Notes: a model not told the origin generated them from the letters alone. DNA of 64,000 nucleotides from Coprinellus micaceus (GCA_951394405.1 OX596334.1:1984001-2048000); one strand, 5' to 3'; numbered from the stretch's first letter, positions 31,987 to 45,700 are shown. Program-made: numbers and translations.

Positions 31987-34900
31987 TTAAAATCCAAACA
32001 ACCCCCGCTTCTTCTTCTTCTTCTCCTCAACGATCGGCTGTCCTGAGTAACTCGAGTACGATGGTGTTGGACTTGGCTGGACGGGCTTATGCAAAACCGA
32101 TTGTGAATGCGACGACGAGGAGTGGGATCCATGACTGAAAGTCTGTTGCAATCTCGACGGCGTCGGCTGGGGCGCTTGCTGACGCGGGGGTGGAAGGGCG
32201 TCTTGCGTATAGTATTTCTCATCGTAAATTACTTGCCAGGGTCTTTGCCCGTCCTTGCGGTCGATGAGACCATTGGGGATGGCTTTGGAGCCAGCTCCGC
32301 CCAGGTCGAGGACTTTGAGGTCGTCCACGAAACCACGGGGGGTTATAACGTGTGTCGAACCTGTCGCGCGGGGCACAGATCAGTCTCGCATGGACAGGTA
32401 GGAGAACCTGGAGCAGAAGCGTACCAATAAATATGTCCTTGTTCAAAGACTGCGAAAGCTGGTACACTTCCCTCGTCTCTGAATACGTCATCCCACCGGC
32501 GACAAACAGAATAACACGCTGCTTGTTATCTGCAGCCTGTTGAGTGGGCCGCGCGCGATGCCATGCAGGCTTCTGACTGCGCAGGGACGTCGTTTGAGGT
32601 GGGGGAGAGCGCAGGCTAGTAGTTGAGGTCAGGGATGAAGGAGCGTCGCGAACGTAAGGGAACAATGCAGTTTCCAGGCGGTCGTTGACGTGGTCCTACA
32701 TATTCAGTCCATTAATGAAGGGTGGTAGAGGAGGTACGTGGGAGACTGACCTCAATGAGTGTCCTGATGGCCGGCTTATATCTCGAAAGCTCGTATTCCT
32801 CCTCGTTGCTTGGCTTCTGCTTGAACCTGTTCTTCCTATCTTTGTCTCCTGGACCCTGCCCGAGTCTTCAGTCCCACCCCCAAGTTATGAAGCAGGAGCA
32901 AACTGTACCCTAGAAATGCGGACACCCATGTGCACCAACGCGTTCACAGCGTCCTGCTCGGCAAGGGTCAGCCGTGCGTGTTGGTACAACCGTCTCCGAT
33001 CTTCATCAGGCACGCCATCGCGATACTGGATGTACAGAGCTACTATGCGAACTTTGTTGATGTTGCTAGAGTTCGTGTTAGTCCCAATGCGTCACCGGGT
33101 GTTCGGGCTCATCGAATACCACTCACGCCACTTCTCTGCTATCCAACAGAGGAACCATCTCCTCCACCAGGGACTTGGGCACTTTGCCATCGGAGTTCAA
33201 GCCAGTCGAACAGCACTGCTCGACGTTGGCGATGAGAGGGAGTTTGTCCTTCTCAAATATAGCCATACAATCCTGGGCCATACTGAGGTGCAGCGAGAAC
33301 TAGGATAGGTCGGTCGGTCAGCAGCCTCGCACGTTCCAACTATATATATTTTCCGCTACGCACTGCCTCTCGTTGCTCCTGATACTGGGGTAGGTTAGCC
33401 AGCATCTCCTTCATGTCGTTCAAATTGGCGGCACCCTCGCTACGTTCAAGTCGTTGTCAGGAAGGCTAAAAAGCGAGAGCGTGGAAAGATGCTGACCCCT
33501 TGAAGACTGCATTGTCCACCAAGAACTTGTTAAAGTCCGCCATGAGTTTGTCAATTGCCTCCCTCATGTGCTTGTGCCGGACTTCCGTCCACACCGTATC
33601 CACGTCAGACAAGACAGCCGTCTTATCCTCAAAGGCCCCCACTGCAGATTGGAACTTATACCTAATCCATTCCATTAGTCGATCGTGGAATGGGAAAAGA
33701 GGCGGAGGACGCACATATACTTCGTCCCATTCTCAATTCGAAGCAAGTCGTTTGCCATGGCCTGATAAGTGAACTCATGAATAAAAGGGCTCATCATATC
33801 CATGGACCGATCCGTGATAAGCAACGTCCCCCGCTGCCTGGCACTGTCTTTCTGTACCGCTTTATCAGCCTCACTTCACTTCGAGGTCGATGGAGGCCAC
33901 TTACCCCGAAGTCAGGGTTTAGCTTCTGATGCTCCTCCAAATTCTTCTGCACATAAAACGCCAACAGCCTCGTGACAAACTCGGTATCAGCCGCCTCGCT
34001 CGCCCGTGCCTCTGCCCCACGCGCGAGTTGCGTGCGCCACCTCGAATTAGCCGCCTCCGCTGCGGCGCTCTGGCCCTTCGAATGTCCTTGCTGGGTCTGC
34101 GCGGGCTTGTTAGGCTTAAGCGGCCCCAAGGGGAGGTGATGCGCGGGCATATAGTATCGGATGTAAGGGAATTCGTTGAGGGTGATGCAGACGTTCGCAA
34201 TCTGGATAAAATCGAAGCAGAGGGTAAGGAAAAGCGATGTTTCGCCGAGGAGGGAGGGGACACTGACCATCTTACTCGTGAACATCAAGTCCTCTTCTAG
34301 CCGGTCCCTGGCGGCCTTGTAGGCGGCCTCAGTCCGAGGAGGGCTGTATAAGCTGAAGAATAGACCAGGTTCATTGAGGGCGAATGTTTGCGCCTCCGTT
34401 GCTACAATTGCCGTCAGTACACATCCTAGCTCCCAGGTACACTCCGAGTGATATCTACTTACCCCAGAGATTCAAAAAGAGCTCCTTACACGCCGCTAGA
34501 TACGGTTCAGCCGGGCTCGAGGTAAGGCGCTGGAGCATCTCATCGCTCAATCCTAGGTTCAGGTCAGTCCGCCGGTATGATGTCGGATCGCAAGCCGTTC
34601 CCCGCGGAATAGGTCAAAGTAACGCACCGTCGATGAAGAAAAGGTGTGCTGCCCCATACTGTTGTCGGTTAGAAAAGTCCCTGGCGACCCTGTCCACGTT
34701 TTGGGAGGTTGGCATGAGGAGGTACATCGCCTCGAACTCCGGCTGGGGGTCGCGTGGGTTGGTTATGAGCTGGATGTCTATCGGGCGGGGTCGTATCCGG
34801 CGCCATGCCCGGCCACGATAGTCGCAAGTAAAGTCGAGGACACATGGATCGAAGTATGCCACGCAACGCCGGCACCGAGGGTGGAGACAAGTGGAGAACG

Positions 34901-35207
34901 GGGATGAAGTGATGGCAGTGCGTCGTAAGCTTATTAGTGCTATCGTCCTCGATGCGACAGATATAGCTTCGTACCGGTCACATTCTCTTCCAAGATATCG
35001 AACCTCTTCAGCACCGAGTTAAGGAGCTTCTGTGAATGCAGATCCACCACGAGGATCTTCCATCTTCCTTGTGGCTGGACTGAACGGATGGCCTCGAGGA
35101 ATTCTACGTGTAGTTCACGACCATCAACGACTCCAATCTCTGGCTGTGGTGCATCTTGGACACTCGCACTTACTGTTTCGTACTGTTGTGACGAGGGAGA
35201 CGACCAT
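31987..35207 (-). CDS. SEC1: Sec1/Munc18-family exocytosis protein
   Basis: SM protein that binds the Sso/Sec9/Snc SNARE complex and drives vesicle fusion at the plasma membrane. The model starts at 35207 (MVVSLVTTVRN), followed by an intron and FLEAIRSVQPQGRWKILVVD, the standard SM N-terminus. Domain features in order are LITNPRDPQPEFEAMYLLMP, GAAHLFFIDG, RGTLLITDRSMDMMSPFIHE, WTEVRHKHMREAIDKLM, KEMLANLPQYQEQREAFSLH and VILFVAGGMTYSETREVYQL. The last of these is the conserved GG-hinge of domain 3b. The C-terminus is Ser/Gln/Pro-rich and ends KKKKKRGLFGF. About ten exons can be traced. The long Gln/Ala-rich loop (QTQQGHSKGQSAAAEAANS) in the middle is a fungal-type expansion. Housekeeping; confidence is high. 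Confidence 0.9.
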
Positions 35208-35436
35208 TAGAGGTTGAGTGGAACAAGGAGAGCTGTAAGTGACGCGAGCGGCGGCTTCACCACGCTGCCTGATGGGCGGCGGTGGTGGCAACAACGGCTA
35301 TTTCCGGTCATATGTTGCGCTCAGGGGCATCCGGGGCAACCGTTTCATGGCAGCACACACAAAGCACATATCCTAGAATCGTATGCAGTACTAGTGCGCA
35401 AGGCTTTTGTCATGCAGATAATCTAGTCCTAATATA

Positions 35437-37112
35437 TTAAGAGTCCGAGTCCTGGATTGCATTGATTACTACTGAGTCGGTAATTGCTCCTTGCACGACC
35501 TCCCAGCGCTGCTCGAAAGTCGAGGGCTGCGAGATACCCCTACGCACATAATGATTATAAATATAGAAGCCGCGGAGGTTTGGGAAGTTTTCCGTGAAGA
35601 ACTCAGTAACTCGGGAAGTAGAGTATATCGGGGAGTCCCCTACATTGCAGACCCTGAGGGCGAAAGGACCAGTCCGACTGCGCTCTTTCCCTGTGATACG
35701 AGAGGCGTCAAATTGGAGGGAAAGGGCGTCAAGAGCGGGGCATCCCTCGAGGATAGCAAGGAGATGGGTGTGGTCGATTTGAGGGACAGTTCGGCAGGGA
35801 TGCCCTCCCCCGAGAGCCAAATGGGTGAGCATGGGCCACTGCGCTGGAATTCGAAGGGCATCTTCTGGAGTGATTCGAATGGTGTCCTTTGTTGCGAGGC
35901 TGAGTCGCACTAGGTTCTTCAACATGAACAGCGTGGATAAGTCGATCCCGCCATTGGGTTGATACAGGTCTTGAGTTGCAGCATCTGTCTGCTCTTCCCC
36001 AAGCACGAACTGCGATGGTGCAGGTCCGAGAGTGATGTACAGGGAAGCCAAGGTATCGCGGTTGACGCCTTCCAAAACTGCGTCCACAACCCCTTGAGCT
36101 TGAGCCGGAGACGAAGGGGCGGCCAAGCTGGCATTGATGGATTGAATCCGGTTTCTTTGAGGCTCCAGATGAGAAACCAACTCTATAAAGTCTTCCACCG
36201 TGGCAGATAGAACAGTAAGAGTATGTAAGGATGAAAAACCTGTCGTTCGCTTGGTCCGTAAAGGCGCTGTAGGCGTAGATGAGAAGAGATTGCTGATTTC
36301 AAGGTTGCTGAGCTGGGGGAGGGATGCCAAATGCTGTATCGACGTGGTGAATGTGGAAGAGATGTCGAGGGATTCCATACGGTCTAATCCCCAAGCCTGT
36401 GGGCCCACGCAGGTGTCCAGGGCCACTTCCCCATCATCGGTATGAAGGCGGAGCGCTCGGAGGCGCGGAAGACGCCCTAGGGCGTACGAGACTGACGAGA
36501 TATGCAGATGAATGTAGGTGTAAAACTCCAATTGGAGGGACACAACGCTCTCTGCGAGGAGGAGTGACACGAAGGGGTACGCTCGCTCCACATGGCTCAA
36601 TCCGGCCACTAGTTGAAATTCCCCAGGGTTCATCCACTCCAGACTTGTGAGGAGGGGCGCCAGCACACCGGGTCGGAACTGAGTTGCCAATTGCAATCCT
36701 TGAAATGTCTGGGGGCTGAAGAAGGTGTGGTGTGCCAGTGTGTATGGTTTATACCGTGCCGAAAAGGTTCGAATCCTTGGTGCATAATATCCGAGGTACC
36801 GCTCCAAGTCTTTTGGGGTTATGGTGCGCCTCAAGCACTACAAGCGTTGTTAGGGCTGTCGCACACTGAAAAACAACGCCTTACATAGACATCGATAGGG
36901 CTAAAACTTCCTTGGATTTTCGTCTTAACGATCCACATATCAGAGGGCATACATCCAATCATAGGCTTGAAGCTGTCGAGCTCCCGCCAGATGCTGTCAA
37001 GGCTCGGTTGGAGGAAGGACCTGGAGGTCAAGCCAAAATGGAGAGCATCTCGCTTCGAAGACTCGTCGCATATGCTCCGCACGACTTCAGGGATTTGAAG
37101 GCACTCGTGCAT
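35437..37112 (-). CDS. F-box domain protein, paralogue B
   Basis: Two exons (37112-36885 and 36837-35437) give 542 residues. The N-terminal F-box-like region reads CLQIPEVVRSICDESSKRDA and ends at the L-D-S-I-W-R-E-L signature. After the intron the sequence is CLRRTITPKDLERYLGYYAP, then leucine-rich repeats with FQGLQLATQFRPGVLAPLL, YPFVSLLLAESVVSLQLEFY and GDSPIYSTSR. The C-terminus is FEQRWEVVQGAITDSV. It is intact and the tandem neighbour of paralogue C, 305 bp downstream of C's stop codon. Paralogue A on the other strand 30 kb away has the same intron position. It is probably an SCF ubiquitin-ligase receptor; the substrate is unknown. Confidence 0.78.
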
Positions 37113-37417
37113 CGCCGGCGGGCGATAGTAGTGCGGGCTGCGGGGCCCCTCGAAAGGATGAATATTCCTGTGGATGGTGGTTGAGACCAAGGGTGGCCGT
37201 GGGACTTTGCTTTGGCGCTCATTTTGGTGTGGCGTTAATTGTTTCCCATCATGTGAAATTGTACCCCTCCAAGTCAACACCTCAGTCATCTCTTGTTACC
37301 TACGAGCACTCACAGGTCTCCATTTCGCGTTATATAAAATTCGAACCATCTATAACATGAAGGCGAAGGTTTTCAAAGGTCCTGCTAGGTACAAGTATGT
37401 ATTCCAAAACGATGTAC

Positions 37418-39108
37418 TCAATCCCAATCCGAGTCCACACTATGCGATCGAGGATTAATCACTTCATCGCGTATCGTATTTTGAACCACTGTCCAGCGTC
37501 GTTCGAAAGTAGAGGGCTCCCCAGTGTGCGTCTCGCAGATGTCGAAGCGCGAGGGGTTTGGGAAGTTCGTCTTGAAGAATTCGATAGCTCGAGAAGGAGA
37601 GTAAATCGGAGAGTCGCCGACGTGGCACCATTCAAGTTTGAAAGGGCCAACGCGGCTCCTCTCCTTCCCAGTGATACGGGAGGCATCGAAGGGCAGATAA
37701 ATGCTGTGTAGCTTTGGGCATCCTTCGAGAATAGCAAGGAGGTGGGTGTGATCGATTAGACTCGGGGCGGTGCGACAGGGATACTCTCCCCCAAGCTCTA
37801 ACCGAGTAAGCAGAGGCCATTGCTTTGGTATGCTCAGGGCACCCTCCGGTGTAATTCGAACCGTCTCTCTCGTCGTGAGGCGCAGTCGTATTAGGCCCTT
37901 CAGCGCGAGGAGTGTCGAGAACTCAACTCCTTCGCTGTCCCGATAGAGATCCAAGGTACCTGTCTGGTCTTCCTCTACCGTGGTCGAAAAGCATCGGAAT
38001 TCAAGGTCCAGGGTGTTCAGAATGTCCCAATTGGTGCGCCCCAAAATCGCGTCAATAATGCCTTGAGCTGGTGAGGAGGAAGTTTCCGATAGGCTTACTT
38101 TGATAGATTCAACCAGGTTGCTTGCGGGTTCCAAGTGTGACATGAAGTAAACAAAGTCTTCCTCGTTAGACGACCAGATGGAGAGGTTTCTAAGGCGCGG
38201 GAAACCAGTCCGTGCACCCGGTAGGTCGGTGGGAGAGGGCACGGACGAGACGAGCCCTTGTATTTGGAGAGTGGCGAGGTGGGGAATGGATGCCAATGTT
38301 GGGATTGAGGTGGTGAGAGTTGAAGGGATAGAAAGTGTTCGGAGACTCTCTTGCGCCCACAGCCTGGGTCCTACAACAGTGTCTAGAAGATCTTCATTCC
38401 CTTCAACGTCGAGTTCGAGCGCTCTTAGAGACGGAAAGCGGCGAAGGGTGGACAGAATAGTCGAGACATGCAGGTGGTGGTAGGTGCAAAACCGCAAGTT
38501 GAGAGACACGACACTCTCAGCGAGGAAGAGCGATATGAAGGGAAAAGCCAGCTCCGCGAAGGTTCCGCCAAGAACTCTTTCGAGGTCGAAGGGATAAACC
38601 CAGGTCAAGCTTTTGAGCAGGGGGGGAAAGAGCGCCGACTTGATGCTGGGTTGTCAACTGCAGTCCTTGGAACATTTGAATGTTGAACGTGGCGGGAGAC
38701 ACCCGGTCTTCCCAGAAGGATTCGTACCACGGGTTAAGGACTCTGATCCTGCGGGCATAATGTGTCAGGTAGCGCTCCAAGTCGGCCGAAGTTATAGGGC
38801 GGTTCAAGAACTGGAATCAAGGTGCCGTCAGAGCTAGCCTGCATCGGAACGCGAGGCGTACGACGACCCACATAATAATCAATCCCACAAGATGTCTCCT
38901 TGGTTCTCCTCCTGTAGTCCCACAAGTCATCGGGGAGACATCCAATGATAGGCCTAAAACTTTTGAGTTCGTGCCAGATGCTGTCAAGGGCCGGTTGGAG
39001 GAAGGTGCTCGATGTCAAGCCGAGGTGAAGAGCGCTTCTTTTCGAAGACTCGTCGCAGATGGTCCGCACAACTTCTGGGATGCACAAGCATCCGTGCATT
39101 GCTGGCAT
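37418..39108 (-). pseudogene. F-box paralogue C with a one-base frameshift
   Basis: Tandem copy of paralogue B. Exon 1 runs from 39108 (or 39099) to 38872 and has the same start region, CLCIPEVVRTICDESSKRSA. The intron is 38811-38871. Exon 2 begins FLNRPITSADLERYLTHYAR and continues to QHQVGALSP. There a run of seven G on the plus strand (38620-38626; C on the coding strand) shifts the frame by one. Paralogues A and B read SPLLK or APLLT at this point, which here needs six C. After the shift the frame is open to the normal end (stop at 37418), with TWVYPFDLERVLGGT, FPFISLFLAESVVSLNLRF and GDSPIYSPSR. Only this single indel breaks the gene. It is either a recent pseudogene or a homopolymer sequencing error. 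Confidence 0.75.
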
Positions 39109-40452
39109 TATGGTGGCAGTTGGGATCAAGAGCGATCGTGGGACTTTGCTGAGTTCCGATCTGGCGCTTGTTTGCTTTGATTGAGCGCTCAAGTGCTCAC
39201 AGCTATTTGTAACACGATAAACTGGCCCAGTTCCGACAAACTTCAGTATCTGTTTTTTTTAAATAGTTTGGGAGCGTTTGTCGGGCGCACAAACAACAGC
39301 GGTGCTAGTTTATGGGAAGGCGCATGGGATCCTGTGCCCACACCCGGAACTGCACATCTGAACGTAGGTAAGGCTGGATAGGACTCCCCAAGGCTGTGAA
39401 CTGGGGAGTTCAAGCCTACGGTGCGAACGTAGTTGCGTTCCCTAACAGTAAATAAATATAAAATGTTGTAGTTGGTCTATCACGTAGACTCGAAGCCGGG
39501 CTCTTGGGTAGAGGGTAATGCTGTGGCCATTCCATGCCACTTTCTAGTAACGGCTCGTTTCGAGCCTATCTATCACGGTTTTCTGTTACAAATAGCTGCA
39601 ACCCATCTCCAGCCCGGATAGTGCCGCCTCCCTTCCCATTGTCAATGCCATGGCCACTCAGTACTCAGTACCCAGCACCCATACCCTCGTTCTCAACGGC
39701 GTCCAAGGCCCTCACTCGCTTTTCCACCGAAGATAAAGCCACTCAATACCGTGCGCTACAAGCACGATTGGCAGCCAGTCATGATCTTTCCCTCCGATAC
39801 TTTTTCCAGATCCCTTACCAGTGCAACAAGCCACGAAATCAATGCACTGGCCCTTAGCGCTTAGCCGTCTTACATTGCTTACGTCGTTCGGCACCCAGAA
39901 CCACTGCAAGGTTTGTATCCGTGCATAGCAATACTCGTCTTTCCACCCCTATTCGTTCGCTCAGATCACACCTCTCTTGGGGTATCCCAGAGCAATTGTC
40001 ACCTTTTTACCCCGCCCCAGCCTGCGCCTCCCCCCCCTCCCTCTATCCCCACAGACCCCACGCCGACCCTCATCTCCCAGGCGATACACCCCTCTTTCAA
40101 AATACCTGACAACTGGCAGCCCGACGCCCCCTCGTCCAGAGATACAAAGGACTCCGTTACACATCGCGACAGCAAAACATCCAGCTTTTGTTGCGATCGG
40201 ACGTACATTACATGAAAAGCTACCACGACGACAAGTTCGGGGGGACGGACAAAAAAAACTCGAATCCATTACAGGGTATGTGTATACTGCACGGGGCGCG
40301 ATGGGATGGATGGGATGGTATCAAGGATCCAAGCAAAGTGTCAAAAAGAGTACTGTTCGTCATCAGCATCAGCAGCAAAGTGACTTCAAGTCACATTAAA
40401 TAGTCCGTTAGATTATCCTACTTATCTCGCAACACCTACCCTAAAACTCTTT
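39109..40452. other. 1.3 kb with no secure gene
   Basis: Promoter of paralogue C plus unassigned sequence. A plus-strand frame at 39534-39857 has a protein-like stretch (KALTRFSTEDKATQYRALQA, ARLAASHDLSLRYFF). A second frame at 39913-40215 is Pro-rich, then FKIPDNWQPDAPSSRD. These could be exons of a small mitochondrial or unknown protein, but no junction is convincing. A perfect hairpin, ACTCCCC/GGGGAGT, lies around 39381-39407. Confidence 0.3.
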
Positions 40453-42251
40453 CTAAAGCAACCCAGCAAACACAGCTCCCACAAGCGCCAGGGCACCAAG
40501 CGACACCCCATTCGAGGTGGCGCCGTTACCCGTCGACGAGCCGCTCGTCGTTCCACTATCCCCACTCTTCACATCCACGGAGCCATCCCCATCGGTATCG
40601 ACACCCTCCGCGCCCTTAAGCGGGAAACTCGCGTTCGTGTTCGACTCGAGGTACAGATCCGTCGTAGGCTTGTTCGCACACTCGCCAATGGGCTTGAGGT
40701 CCAACTTGGGGGTGTAGGTGAGCGCGTAAGGGAGCGTGTAGCCAACAGCCAAGTCCACAGTCGATTCGTACAAGTCGTGCTGCAGGACAATGAACCCAGT
40801 GTCGAGCTGCGACGAGTTGGTGAGAATTTCCTGGAAGGTGGCGAACGACTGAGGGCCAGAGACGAGTCCACCGGCGACCTTCCAGTCGTTGGTGTCGAAA
40901 GTAACACCACCACCGGGGAGGCGGGACCACATGATGGGGACCATGCCCATTGCAAGCGAGATGGCGCGGACACGGTCATCTTTGCACACGGATCAGCCAA
41001 TTTGAAATATCCCAAGATAAGCGCGCTCCACTTACCGATGTCACCGAAGGGAGGACGCATGGTTGTAGGAGTAACACCAAGGACACGCTTGATGGCCTTG
41101 CGGGTCCAGCCGAGCTCAGCGACAACCTCAGCAGTGGTGAGCTTGGTGAGCGCGCGATGGGACCAGGTGTGCACGGAGATCTCGTGTCCCTTCATGTACT
41201 CCTCAACGAGGACGGTGGGCCTCTCAATAACACGGGAACCAACGACGAAGAAGGTCGCGAGGATATCCTTCTCCTCAAGGTAGTTGAGCAGATACTGGGT
41301 GAAGGGAGAAGGGCCATCATCGAATGACACACCCCAGGTGTTCTTGTCAGGGCAAGCGACAATGTCTGCCAAGAGGGGAGGGGGGTAAGATGACGACAGA
41401 AGGATTGAATGGAAGCGCGTGCACACGTACCAGTAGAACGGATGTGACCACCGCAGGTCCACCATCCACGGTTAGCAGCATCAGCAGCGAAGTCGGGGTT
41501 AGAGCCGCAGGTACCGTCAATGGTGGGCTGTAAATCTGGGATGTCGTGGCCGTCGAGCTCCTTCAACCAGGCCTGAACCTCGGCGGAGTCTAAGTGCGTC
41601 AATTGTGAGCAACCCCGGGCTTGGCAGAATGTAAAATGAAAGTGGACTGACCAGTAGGGGGAACGGTGTCCTGTGCTGGCCACTCGCCCAGGGTGAACAC
41701 GACTGCAAGAACGGTGAGAAGCGACGACTTTTCGGGACACTGATAATCTTACAGCTCGTGGGGAGGGGGGGCGCGCCGGAAACAGGGGGAGTTGCACCAG
41801 CGGGGTAGTTGTTGGTGGGAAGCAAAGCGGGGCGGGTCGCCATTGCGGACGAGATGGACTCGAGAGGGGGGATAACCGTGCCCGTAGCCAGCGAGGTGGT
41901 CGTCTGAACGGTCGTCACAGGAGTGAAGCCGGTGCCGGCGGGGGTGGTCACACCGGGGGCAGGAGCACCGGTGGTGGTAGTGGCAGCAGGGGGCGGCGCG
42001 GGGGCGGATGTGGTAGAAGTAGTAGTCACTGCAGGAGGAGGAGAAGCCGGGGGAGGAGAAGCGACAGTGGTGGAGGTGGTGGCAGCCGGGGGAGGTGGAG
42101 GTGAGGAAGAAGTTGTAATTGCCTGAGATGAGGTAGACGAACCGGGATCCTGTCTTCTGTTGAGATGGTCATGACGACGAACGTGGTGCTCGGCGCCGTA
42201 GACAGTGGCGAGCTGCAGGGCGGAGAAGACGGCGAGGGTCCTGAATTTCAT
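40453..42251 (-). CDS. CDA: GPI-anchored chitin deacetylase (CE4)
   Basis: Polysaccharide deacetylase that converts cell-wall chitin to chitosan. The signal peptide is residues 1-19 (FRTLAVFSALQLATVYG). A Thr/Ser/Pro/Ala-rich linker of about 100 residues follows, then an N-terminal segment (VQAWLKELDGHDIPDLQPTI), then the NodB fold. All five NodB motifs are visible: SFDDGPS (catalytic Asp pair), HTWSH (His metal ligands), RPPFGDI, FDTNDW and IVLQHD. The C-terminus is Asp/Gly/Ser-rich (DGDGSVDVKSGDSG) and ends in a hydrophobic GPI signal (VSLGALALVGAVFAGLL). Several introns interrupt it, including ones near 41370-41430 and 40985-41035. A catalytically competent, wall-attached enzyme is expected. 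It belongs to the basidiomycete CDA family used in cell-wall remodelling. Confidence 0.9.
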
Positions 42252-42750
42252 GATAAACGAGAGTGGGGACGCTGAACAGAGCGAGGGAAGAAAAAGAAAT
42301 GCAGTCCGATGCCAACGTCACAACATATGAAAGCCCGCACCATCACGCCAAGCCCTTTGATTCTCCCACCCTCCTTAACAACTGCCCCCTCCGCCGCCCG
42401 TCATCCACGCATCTGCCCCCGCAGCACACTCCGTCAGTGCAATGTTCTCCTCCACGGTTTCTTCTCATCTCTCTCCAACCTGTGTGTTTTCCAGCCTGCA
42501 TCCCACCCACCGTGCATCGGGCCCTCGCCGATCCTGGATCATCTCGGCACGTTCAAGGCACCGGCTCGGCGAATTCACTCCCCAATATGGCCCTACTCCA
42601 TCCGCGTCCTCGTCGACCCACAAGCCAAACACGATACAAGACGGAAAAATGCAGCTATCACATAGCACAACAAACAACAGGACAGAAAGCAGTGGATACA
42701 ACACAAGAGACAGTACACTACAAAAAACACGAGTCAACGAGTCAAGAACA
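42252..42750. other. Chitin deacetylase promoter and RhoGEF 3' region
   Basis: About 500 bp. Both neighbours are on the minus strand, so this is the upstream region of the deacetylase and the downstream region of the RhoGEF gene. No gene was seen. Confidence 0.5.
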
Positions 42751-45700
42751 TCACCTTCCATGAAGTGACCCTGCAATCGACGCGTTATCGGCCGCGTATC
42801 GCTGAGGGCCCCTCGCCGTCCGTAGCGAGAGCACTCGGTCGTCCGACACGATAAGAATCTCATCCCGCCCCACGCCCTGGGGATGCCGAGACGACGAATT
42901 ACCTGGTGCGTAATACGACCCGCCACCATATCCATTATTATACCCCATCCTATAGGTTCGTAAGCCCAAGGAAATACAAAACTTCCCTCCACTGAAACAC
43001 GTACCCTGCATAGGCATTCTGGTGCATGCTCCCTCCTCCTCCCGTATTCGTGATGGACGGCGGCGTGTCGGCGAAAAGCAGCCGCAGATTCTGGCCTTGG
43101 ATGACCTGGGACATGATCCCGGTCTCTATGTGACGGACCTCGACAAACGTCGGGTCGAACGCGAGTACATAAGGCTCATGCAGGGCTGTACGACAACGAG
43201 AACCATGAATCGGTCAATGATGCCCGTTCATAGAAGCCAATGAAAAGTGACTTACCGAATCCAGTCGGCGTCCCTTCCCAGCTCACGAAAAAGTTCTTCC
43301 GTGACCGACGTCCGTTCTTGTTCACATAGAACGCGAATTCTAGACCGCCTATTAGTGAGCGCCCATGCAACTGGGGGAAAAGGCGTACCATCGTAACACA
43401 ACAAGAAATCGTTATGGATCCTGTAGATGGCCATAGGACGGAGATTCTCCCGCTTGCGGACAAACTCTAGTGACTCGTCCATGGGATCAAGCAGCCCTTG
43501 GGTATCAAGCGTCTCCAGGTCGACAATCTCGAATCCCTTCGAGCATCCCACACACAGCTTGGTCTTGAGGTAATGGATCGACGTGGACTCCACAGGAATA
43601 TAGAACTCCTACGGACCAAATATGCCGTTAGCAAACGATCCTTCGCCGGTGAATGCAAATAACCAGATAGAAGCAAAAGATTTATGTCACCGCAAACTTA
43701 CTCTGAAGAGTTTGAGAGTATCGTTACCGCCCTGCAACAGCTTTCTGAACGTCGGCTTTGCACGCCCCCGGATGTTCTGGTCGATCGGCTCGAGCGTCTT
43801 GAACGTACTTGACAGCTGACTGCTCTTGACGATGCATACCAACACGCGGTCAAGGCACCATCCCGCCTTGAAGAACGAGGTATGCGAGGATATTCGCTTT
43901 GCCCTCTTCAAGCCCGCCATAGGGTCGTGCGGATCAAGGGCGTCAAGCGGGAACGTGATCACTTGGCGCTCTGGTGGGAAGGAGGGACCATGAGGCGCTA
44001 TGGTCAGGGCACGCCGGTATTGATAGGGGAAGGTGAAAAAACTCACCAGACAGGACGATGAGCAGCGCGTAGTCCTCCAGCACGTCAACCTGAGTCACCT
44101 CAAGGAGTGGGAGAACCTTGACCGGGTCTTTACTAGGATCGCGAAGGTCGGAGACATACACCCCATCATCCGTTCCGTATACCACTCTCCGGCCCCCACC
44201 TACAGGAATACGATCGCCGGTGAGCGCTCCGCAAAGATATCACAACCCCAGAACCCGACACTCACTGAACGGTGCAGCACAATTAACCTTGTTAGGCCCA
44301 GAAAAGAATCCCTCACTAAGAGGCACAGTCTCGAACGTAAAGCTCTTCTCCTTGATCGCCTGTTGGCACTTGACGATGCTATCCAACCATCTGCGATGCG
44401 TGAGCGCGTTATTCGCCCATAGCACCAGATTGTAGTTCCGCTTGCCCAGGTAGACGAAGCTGATCCAGTGTTGCCCCTTCGCTTCGTGCCTTGCGTTCAG
44501 AGTCACAACGGAGCCGACTCCGCTCTTCTCTTTGTACTCGCTCTTCACCAGAGCATGGTGGCCCTTCCCTCGCGCTGATCGGCCCATAGTGCCCGTCGAC
44601 ATGCTATCATCCGGTGCGGAGATGTAGAGTAGCTCTAATGGGATTGGCTGTGAAATATACAACGTAAGTCTAACGACCCAATATTGAGAAGAGCCGGGCC
44701 GATCACTCACCCGTCGATACACCCTGAATTGCTCATGATGCTTCCCCTTCACAGCCTTGGTGAACACAATCGCATGGTCGAACAAGTACACTTGGAGCTC
44801 TCCATCACGCTTGTTCAGTGGTCCCTTGTAGATCAGCTCCCTGTGCTCCTCAGCGAGGCGCAAGTCCTAGTCGAACAAAATCACGACGGTGATAATCAGC
44901 AACCACTTCTCCCTAACAGAACACCAACGAGAAGGCGACAGCTTACCACCTCTTCTCCGGGTTTGAATATCAGCTGCTGCTCCAGCTGCAAAAGGTTGAA
45001 TCGGTTCTCGGATTTTCCCGATTCAGCGTTGACTTTGGAGAGGAAGTCACGGACGATGCCGATGACCTTGGGGAGCTGCGACTTATCGGAACTGTCATCG
45101 GGAGTATGCTTGAGGACAGCTTCGAGGAGGAGAGGATAACGAGCCAAACGGGTCGTCGGTTTCGTGAGGTATGCGTTCAACTCTAGTTTGCGGGATTCAG
45201 GTAACCGTTCGGTGTGCTATCGATGAGCGTCACAGTCAGCTATAACCCTGGTAAGGACCGGGCGATAGAAATTCGACGTACCTCAACGAACGCGGCAAAC
45301 GCGATATTCGAGTTCTTCTCCTTCTCAAACTCGTACTTGCCCCAGAGCTGATGGGCGCCGTAGCTCACAAATGGTTGGAAATTGCCAACATGGTCCAAGA
45401 GAATGTCCCCAATCTTCTCCACAACAGCGTAGTGCTTCTGCCGCTTGTTCAATGCATCGCGTAGGCGAGTGTTCACCCCGAGGATTTCTTGGACGTTCCA
45501 GAACACCTGCGTGATGAAGTCCGCTTTCCGTTTTTCAGGTATGAAGTCTCCTTCTTGGATCCCTTTGATCCAGACCTACAGACACGAAGACATGAGCCTA
45601 AAACTGTTCATAAACCTTGGGAGGTACGCACGTCACGAAGATATTCCAGATCGCGGACAAAGTCCCGCTCGGTATAAATGACCTCATTGATCGCTTCCTG

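Noticed and set aside
39360..39450. A tRNA-like hairpin (ACTCCCC/GGGGAGT with a following GTTCAAGCC)
   Set aside because: No acceptor stem or D-arm could be paired around it, so it is only a hairpin.
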